A stretch of 10,010 nt of DNA, taken from assembly GCA_023437885.1 (NCBI GenBank), contig JAEZFH010000088.1, forward strand, positions 1-10,010, written 5' to 3'. This DNA is from Bacillota bacterium. Its GTDB lineage: Bacteria; Bacillota; Clostridia; Lachnospirales; Lachnospiraceae. The notes under the pieces were generated by a model that made no database searches, was not told the DNA's origin, and saw nothing but the letters and a program-made list of their open reading frames with translations. Positions 6,635 to 10,010 of the stretch are shown here, in pieces. The number at the start of each line of letters is the position of its first letter. Position 1 is the stretch's first letter. Made by a program: the position numbers and the translations under genes.

Positions 6635-7223
6635 AATTGAAAAACTCCTCCACGGTTACAAACCGGTAACCTTCCTGCTTTAATTTGGGAAGCACAAGCT
6701 TAAGCGCATCAATGGTATTAAAGGGTGCACCCTTGGCTCCTCCGTATTTTTCACAGCCGTCATGGAGACAGAGAATTGCTCCGTCAAAGACCTTCTTCAG
6801 AATTTTGTCCGCCAGCTTCTCCGGCGGAAAGTCGGCCTTCCAATCGCCGACCATTACATCCCATAAGATCATCTTAAGCTGATGTTTTTTCATAAACATA
6901 CGGGTCAGGGGATTTCTCACACCCCAGGGGGGGCGGTAGAAGTTGATTTTGCAATTCATATTGTTTAATATCTCCAGACTTTTTGAAAAGTCATGCTTCA
7001 TATATTGGTAGCTGCAGAACAGGGCATGCCGGTGTTCCAGAGAATGGAGCGCTATGCAGTGCCCTTCCGCTTGCATGCGGCTGATTAATGCCGGGTGCTG
7101 GGCAGCATTGCTTGCTACGACAAAAAAGGTGGCTTTTATGCTCTCATCTTTTAGGATATCTAAAATTTTCCGGGTGTAAACCGCATCCGGACCATCATCA
7201 AAGGTTAAAACTAATCGTTTCAT
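6627..7223 (-). CDS. NodB-domain polysaccharide deacetylase without signal peptide
   Basis: This is a 198-residue metal-dependent carbohydrate de-N-acetylase of the CE4/NodB family. All five motifs are visible: TFDDGP at 7-12 (catalytic base and metal aspartates D9/D10), HSLEH at 60-64 (metal ligands H60 and H64), RPPWG at 97-101, DVMVGDW at 122-128 and LHDG at 153-156 (H154). The protein begins directly with strand one of the domain (MKRLVLTF), with no signal peptide or membrane anchor, so it should act in the cytosol. Most peptidoglycan deacetylases of this family are exported, which argues for a cytoplasmic substrate such as a lipid-linked sugar. I chose ATG 7223 over the adjoining TTG 7226; AGAGAGGATT lies upstream. 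It overlaps the glycosyltransferase gene by 26 bp and the membrane-protein gene by 8 bp. Confidence 0.9.
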   Translation of the reverse strand: MKRLVLTFDDGPDAVYTRKILDILKDESIKATFFVVASNAAQHPALISRMQAEGHCIALHSLEHRHALFCSYQYMKHDFSKSLEILNNMNCKINFYRPPWGVRNPLTRMFMKKHQLKMILWDVMVGDWKADFPPEKLADKILKKVFDGAILCLHDGCEKYGGAKGAPFNTIDALKLVLPKLKQEGYRFVTVEEFFNYA

Positions 7224-8373
7224 CAATATTGCAATCCTCTCTGTTTGAATTGTATCGATACCGGTAACCGGTATTCTCGGGAATGCTGTCCTTAACCAGG
7301 CAGGTTTCCAGAACTTCGGTCAGTTTACAGCGATCTAAGGTATTCTTAAGCCGTTCAACGTTATTTTTATATTTCATCAGGCAGCAATCCTCCAGGTTTC
7401 TGGTGATTTCCTTCAGACATGGTCCGAGGCTGCCGGGAATCACGGTGCCTATCCCCATGTCCTGGATATATTGTGCATTATACCGCTCCTGCTGCAGGGA
7501 GGGCTTCAGGGCAAGAATGGGTACTCCGGCGTAGATTGCTTCAAAGGTAGTGACTCCGCCGGGCTTCGTAATAATAATATCCGCCTGCCTCATATAGTCC
7601 TGGACATTGGAAACATAGCCCAATACCCGGATGTTCCTGTACCTGCCCTGGAGGCGCTGATACAGCGCATGGTTTTTACCGGTGATGATAGTAACTCTGG
7701 CTCCGGGTATTTGATCCAGATCATAATAAAAGCGCATTGTCTTAGGAAGCATTCCTAATCCGCCGCCCATCATCAGGATATGTCTGAGACAGCTGCCATC
7801 GTCCTCCGGCTTTCCTGGGGCGGGCTCCGTGAAGCCGGGACGTACCGGCAGTCCGGTAATATATATTTTGTCGGGCGGGACCCCTTTGGCGGTAAATTTA
7901 TCCGCAACCGACCGGGAGCCTACAAAGTAGAAATCCGTATTCCGGTTAATCCATTCGGAATGTCCGGTGATATCTGTAACACAGGTAATCAACGGCAGTG
8001 AGGACCCGGTTCTTTCCTTGTACAGGGAGATGATCTGGGAGCAGGCGGGAAGCGTCGATATGATCAAATCAGGGGCTTTTTCTTCAATTAACCTTAAGCA
8101 GCACCGGACAAAGAACATGCTCAGCTCCGGCTTTTGATCGGTTTTTCTGTTTTCTAAAAACCGGTATCTGCTGTTATACAGCTTGTGGCCCTTGCTCACA
8201 AGGACCTGAAAAAAGGCATAATACGGGTCTGCAAATCTGGGTGAGGCATATTCGAGCCAATCGATGACTTCCACATCAGCCCGAAGGCGGCTGAGTTCGA
8301 TTTGCTGCTTGACTGCCAGGGCGGCCGTCATATGGCCCATTCCGAATTTTCCGGTCAATATGACTATTTTCAT
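7198..8373 (-). CDS. GT28/MGDG-synthase-type glycosyltransferase (processive diacylglycerol glycosyltransferase family)
   Basis: This 391-residue GT-B enzyme resembles UgtP/YpfP and plant MGDG synthases, which transfer a hexose from UDP-sugar to diacylglycerol at the cytoplasmic membrane face. The N-terminal domain has MKIVILTGKFGMGHMTAA (1-18), DLIISTLP (102-109) and CVTDITGHSEW (131-141). The C-terminal domain has GLPVRPGF (174-181), MMGGGLG (201-207), ITGKN (230-234) and the nucleotide-sugar motif ITKPGGVTTFEAIYAGVPIL (268-287). The sugar cannot be read from these motifs; MurG-like GlcNAc transfer is the main alternative. I chose ATG 8373 over an in-frame start at 8409 because GAGGAG lies 10 nt upstream and the domain begins there. 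It is the first gene of the operon. The last ~15 residues are encoded by the next gene's ribosome-binding region, a copy of this gene's own leader. Confidence 0.88.
   Translation of the reverse strand: MKIVILTGKFGMGHMTAALAVKQQIELSRLRADVEVIDWLEYASPRFADPYYAFFQVLVSKGHKLYNSRYRFLENRKTDQKPELSMFFVRCCLRLIEEKAPDLIISTLPACSQIISLYKERTGSSLPLITCVTDITGHSEWINRNTDFYFVGSRSVADKFTAKGVPPDKIYITGLPVRPGFTEPAPGKPEDDGSCLRHILMMGGGLGMLPKTMRFYYDLDQIPGARVTIITGKNHALYQRLQGRYRNIRVLGYVSNVQDYMRQADIIITKPGGVTTFEAIYAGVPILALKPSLQQERYNAQYIQDMGIGTVIPGSLGPCLKEITRNLEDCCLMKYKNNVERLKNTLDRCKLTEVLETCLVKDSIPENTGYRYRYNSNREDCNIDETISFNL
7218..7252 (-). repeat. Leader/RBS repeat, copy 2 (deacetylase start)
   Basis: This segment aligns with 8368-8400 at about 29 of 33 positions plus one 2-nt insertion. 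On the coding strand both read TTCAAACAGAG, a Shine-Dalgarno purine run, then ATATTGATGAAA, placing the repeat exactly over each start codon. Here it also encodes residues near 375-386 of the glycosyltransferase C-terminus. Confidence 0.75.
7258..7274. repeat. Perfect 17-bp palindrome in the glycosyltransferase 3' end
   Basis: ATACCGGT (7258-7265), a single central A, and ACCGGTAT (7267-7274) form a perfect inverted repeat 35 to 51 bases upstream of the deacetylase start codon. It encodes GYRYR in the glycosyltransferase. It could be a protein-binding site or simply repetitive coding sequence; the loop is too short for an RNA hairpin without losing central pairs. Confidence 0.4.
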
Positions 8374-8400
8374 CAATATCACACTCCTCTGTTTGAACTG
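8368..8400 (-). repeat. Leader/RBS repeat, copy 1 (glycosyltransferase start)
   Basis: This is the copy of the repeat described at 7218-7252 that covers the Shine-Dalgarno site and ATG of the first operon gene. This copy lacks the 2-nt CT insertion of copy 2. Similarity stops outside the leader, on both the upstream and the coding side. Confidence 0.75.
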
Positions 8401-8444
8401 CTCAAGCAACAGTATAGAAGGTCAATGTTTAGTATCCCTAAAGT

Positions 8445-8464
8445 AATTATTAAGAATTATTAAG
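8445..8464. repeat. Tandem 10-bp direct repeat, likely response-regulator operator
   Basis: AATTATTAAG occurs twice with no spacer (8445-8454 and 8455-8464). This places TTAAG elements one helical turn apart, the arrangement OmpR-family dimers bind. It lies upstream of a minus-strand TATACT (8411-8416) and a weaker GATACT (8431-8436), neither with a good -35, which fits an activator-dependent promoter for the glycolipid operon. Which of the three regulators binds is unknown. Confidence 0.5.
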
Positions 8465-8539
8465 ATGGAGGGGGGCTGTGAGTTGGCAGCAGAAAAAGGG
8501 GCAGGAAAGGAGCAGGAAACATTCACCAATGAGCACCGG

Positions 8540-8561
8540 GATACAATTATGATACAATTAG
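8540..8561 (+). repeat. Tandem 11-bp direct repeat upstream of the third response regulator
   Basis: GATACAATTAT (8540-8550) is followed directly by GATACAATTAG (8551-8561), identical but for the last base. The pair sits where a -35 would be for TATAGA at 8564-8569. Direct repeats of 11-bp period overlapping the -35 are typical of PhoB/OmpR-family activation. The likely role is autoregulation of the downstream operon; this is inferred from position. Confidence 0.5.
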
Positions 8562-8625
8562 TGTATAGAATCGGGAAAGAAAGAACTTATTACTTATTGC
8601 AAAGTGCTGAAAGGAGGAACACGGA

Positions 8626-9282
8626 TTGAATTACCGCATATTAATCGTTGAGGATGAGAGAGCGATCTCCAATCTTCTCAGGATGAGCCTCACCTCTGCG
8701 GGATATTGCTGTGACATAGCCCACGATGGGATGGAAGGGGCGGATAAGCTGGAGCAAAACCGGTATGACCTTGTCCTGTTGGATATTATGCTGCCCAAGG
8801 TGGATGGCTATGAGCTGATGGAATACATCAGGCCAATGCAGATACCGGTTATTTTTCTCACAGCGAAGGGAAAGACAGAGGAAAAGGTGAAGGGCTTGAG
8901 GCTGGGGGCGGAGGATTATCTGACAAAGCCCTTTGAGATACTGGAGCTGTTGGCAAGGGTGGAGACCGTGCTGCGCCGCTACCACCGGATGGACCGGGAG
9001 TATGAGGTCAAGGGAGTCCGGGTCAGTACGGATACCCGCAGTGTAACCTGCGACGGGCAGGAGATCCCATTGACGATGAAGGAATTCCAATTGCTGGTCT
9101 TATTTCTTGAGAATAAGAATATTGCTCTGTTCCGCGACCAGATTTATGAAAGAGTATGGGGAGGCGAATATAGTGCTGACACCAGGACGGTGGACCTGCA
9201 TGTCCAGCGCCTGAAGAAAAAGCTTGGCTGGGAAAAAGAGATTATTTCCGTACATAAAATTGGATATCGGCTGGAGGTATAA
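8626..9282 (+). CDS. OmpR-family response regulator
   Basis: This 218-residue regulator starts at a TTG (8626) set by AAGGAGG 8 nt upstream; the next in-frame ATG would remove the first receiver strand. The receiver domain has E9/D10, phospho-acceptor D53 in LVLLDIMLPKVDG, T79 in VIFLTAKG and K101 in YLTKPF. The winged-helix domain (about 130-217) has LTMKEFQLLVLFLEN, RTVDLHVQRLKKKLG and SVHKIGYRLEV. It belongs to the broad OmpR/PhoB group and I cannot assign a specific ortholog. The partner kinase starts on the base after its stop codon. It is transcribed away from the glycolipid operon across a shared regulatory region, so cross-regulation of that operon is plausible. Confidence 0.9.
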   Translation: MNYRILIVEDERAISNLLRMSLTSAGYCCDIAHDGMEGADKLEQNRYDLVLLDIMLPKVDGYELMEYIRPMQIPVIFLTAKGKTEEKVKGLRLGAEDYLTKPFEILELLARVETVLRRYHRMDREYEVKGVRVSTDTRSVTCDGQEIPLTMKEFQLLVLFLENKNIALFRDQIYERVWGGEYSADTRTVDLHVQRLKKKLGWEKEIISVHKIGYRLEV

Positions 9283-10010
9283 ATGAAGTTTTCGTGGAAA
9301 ATATTTATCAGCACCTTCTTTGTTGTATTGCTGAGCCTGAGTATCGGAGGTACCATGATTATCTCCGCAGCGTTTACCAACGGATTGGCAAGCGAAATAA
9401 GCCGCAGTCAGAAGGAAGTCAGGACAATGGTTATGGAAATTGCGGCATTGCTACAAAATTATCAGCGCCCTGCCCATGTGCCGGATGAAGCAGCACTGAA
9501 GGAGGTGCTTGATATTCTTGGGGAAAATTGGGGGAAGGAAGGGAAACAGTTTCAAGTCCTTGGACCTGACGGTGAGATTCTGGCAGGGGAAGGGATTCTC
9601 CGGATCCGATTGAAAGAGGAGGAGCAGGACCGTAACAAGGATTTATTATCGGAGAACGGTAGGGATGATATCTCTGAACAGAGGCAATTTACTTATATGA
9701 TATGGAATGAGGGGGAGTCCTATTACATACAGGCACAGACCATACTGCAATTGGAGGGCCGTCCGCTGCGGCTTCTCAGTCAAGCCGATGTGACCAGGGT
9801 GTTCCGGGAAAGGGCGGAACAAAGATCAGCTTTTTCCCGTATCATGCTGCTGGTCGGCGGCTTTAGCGCAGTGCTGAATGCGGGCCTTGCGATCTGGCTG
9901 ACCAGGCCGGTCCGCAATTTAACACAAATGGCCCAGAGACTCAGCAGGGGAGACCTGAGGGCCCGGGTTGAGCTGCGGGTGAGCAAGAAGGGGGCAAAGG
10001 AGGATGAAAT
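9283..10010 (+). CDS. Sensor histidine kinase, N-terminal part (cut by window edge)
   Basis: The ATG at 9283 directly follows the regulator's TAA, with GGAGG (9273-9277) 5 nt upstream. The frame stays open for 242 codons to the window end. TM1 lies at about 7-30, an acidic, glutamate-rich extracytoplasmic domain at about 31-183, TM2 at about 184-206, and a HAMP domain begins with TRPVRNLTQMAQRLSRGDLRARVEL at about 207-231. The HisKA and ATPase domains must lie to the right of the window, so kinase identity rests on the topology, HAMP and the coupled regulator gene. The extracytoplasmic domain matches no family I recognise; the signal is unknown. Confidence 0.88.
   Translation, partial: MKFSWKIFISTFFVVLLSLSIGGTMIISAAFTNGLASEISRSQKEVRTMVMEIAALLQNYQRPAHVPDEAALKEVLDILGENWGKEGKQFQVLGPDGEILAGEGILRIRLKEEEQDRNKDLLSENGRDDISEQRQFTYMIWNEGESYYIQAQTILQLEGRPLRLLSQADVTRVFRERAEQRSAFSRIMLLVGGFSAVLNAGLAIWLTRPVRNLTQMAQRLSRGDLRARVELRVSKKGAKEDE

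Larger units (their letters stand above)
8374..8625. other. Divergent intergenic region between the glycolipid operon and the third two-component system
   Basis: These 252 bases separate divergent operons. They hold the leader repeat (to 8400), a minus-strand TATACT at 8411-8416 with no matching -35, the 10-bp tandem repeat at 8445-8464, a purine-rich run near 8465-8520, the 11-bp tandem repeat at 8540-8561, a plus-strand TATAGA at 8564-8569, and AAGGAGG at 8611-8617. A 54-codon frame from ATG 8465 to TGA 8627-8629 is open but has no Shine-Dalgarno site. Confidence 0.6.

Noticed and set aside
4787..8373. Vancomycin-resistance cluster
   Set aside because: The regulator pair is VanR/VanS-like, but no D-Ala-D-Lac ligase, VanH or VanX homologue is present.
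1..10010. CRISPR arrays, tRNA or rRNA genes, insertion sequences
   Set aside because: No regularly spaced repeats, no tRNA-like cloverleaf and no transposase or terminal inverted repeats were found by reading both strands.

Overview
The window looks like a Clostridia (Lachnospiraceae-like) chromosome. The grounds are purine-rich Shine-Dalgarno sites, several TTG/ATG start choices, a motA gene of Gram-positive type, VanR/VanS-like and KdpD/KdpE-like regulators, and family best matches recalled from Firmicutes. No search was run, so the taxonomic call is an inference. By eye the left third (motA, kdpD/kdpE-like) is more AT-rich than the rest.

Layout. (1) 1-744, minus: the N-terminal 248 residues of the flagellar stator protein MotA; the gene runs off the left edge. 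(2) 745-1142: a 398-base divergent intergenic region with back-to-back promoter candidates, a possible 33-residue leader ORF, a perfect 10-bp inverted repeat and a strongly foldable leader. (3) 1143-3472, plus: a KdpD-like sensor kinase reduced to its C-terminal half, followed by a KdpE-like response regulator; no kdpFABC genes are present. (4) 3493-8373, minus, reading right to left: an apparent five-gene operon of a GT28/MGDG-synthase-type glycosyltransferase, a cytosolic NodB-type deacetylase, an LPG-synthase-TM/YbhN-type integral membrane protein, then a VanR-like regulator and a VanS-like kinase. (5) 8374-8625: a second divergent intergenic region carrying two different tandem repeats (10-bp and 11-bp period) that look like OmpR-family operators. 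(6) 8626-10010, plus: a third OmpR-type regulator and the start of its sensor kinase, cut by the right edge.

How the parts may work together. The three enzyme/transport genes overlap or nearly overlap, which suggests stoichiometric expression and one pathway. The glycosyltransferase would glycosylate a membrane lipid on the cytoplasmic face, the leaderless deacetylase could expose an amine on that sugar, and the flippase-like protein could move or display the product. The flanking two-component systems would then be envelope-stress or antimicrobial sensors controlling it. This is the most interesting hypothesis in the window: a possible cationic aminoglycolipid pathway analogous in logic to MprF. 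The gene families and overlaps are seen in the sequence; the substrate and the pathway are inferred. Three two-component systems in 10 kb make this a regulatory cluster.
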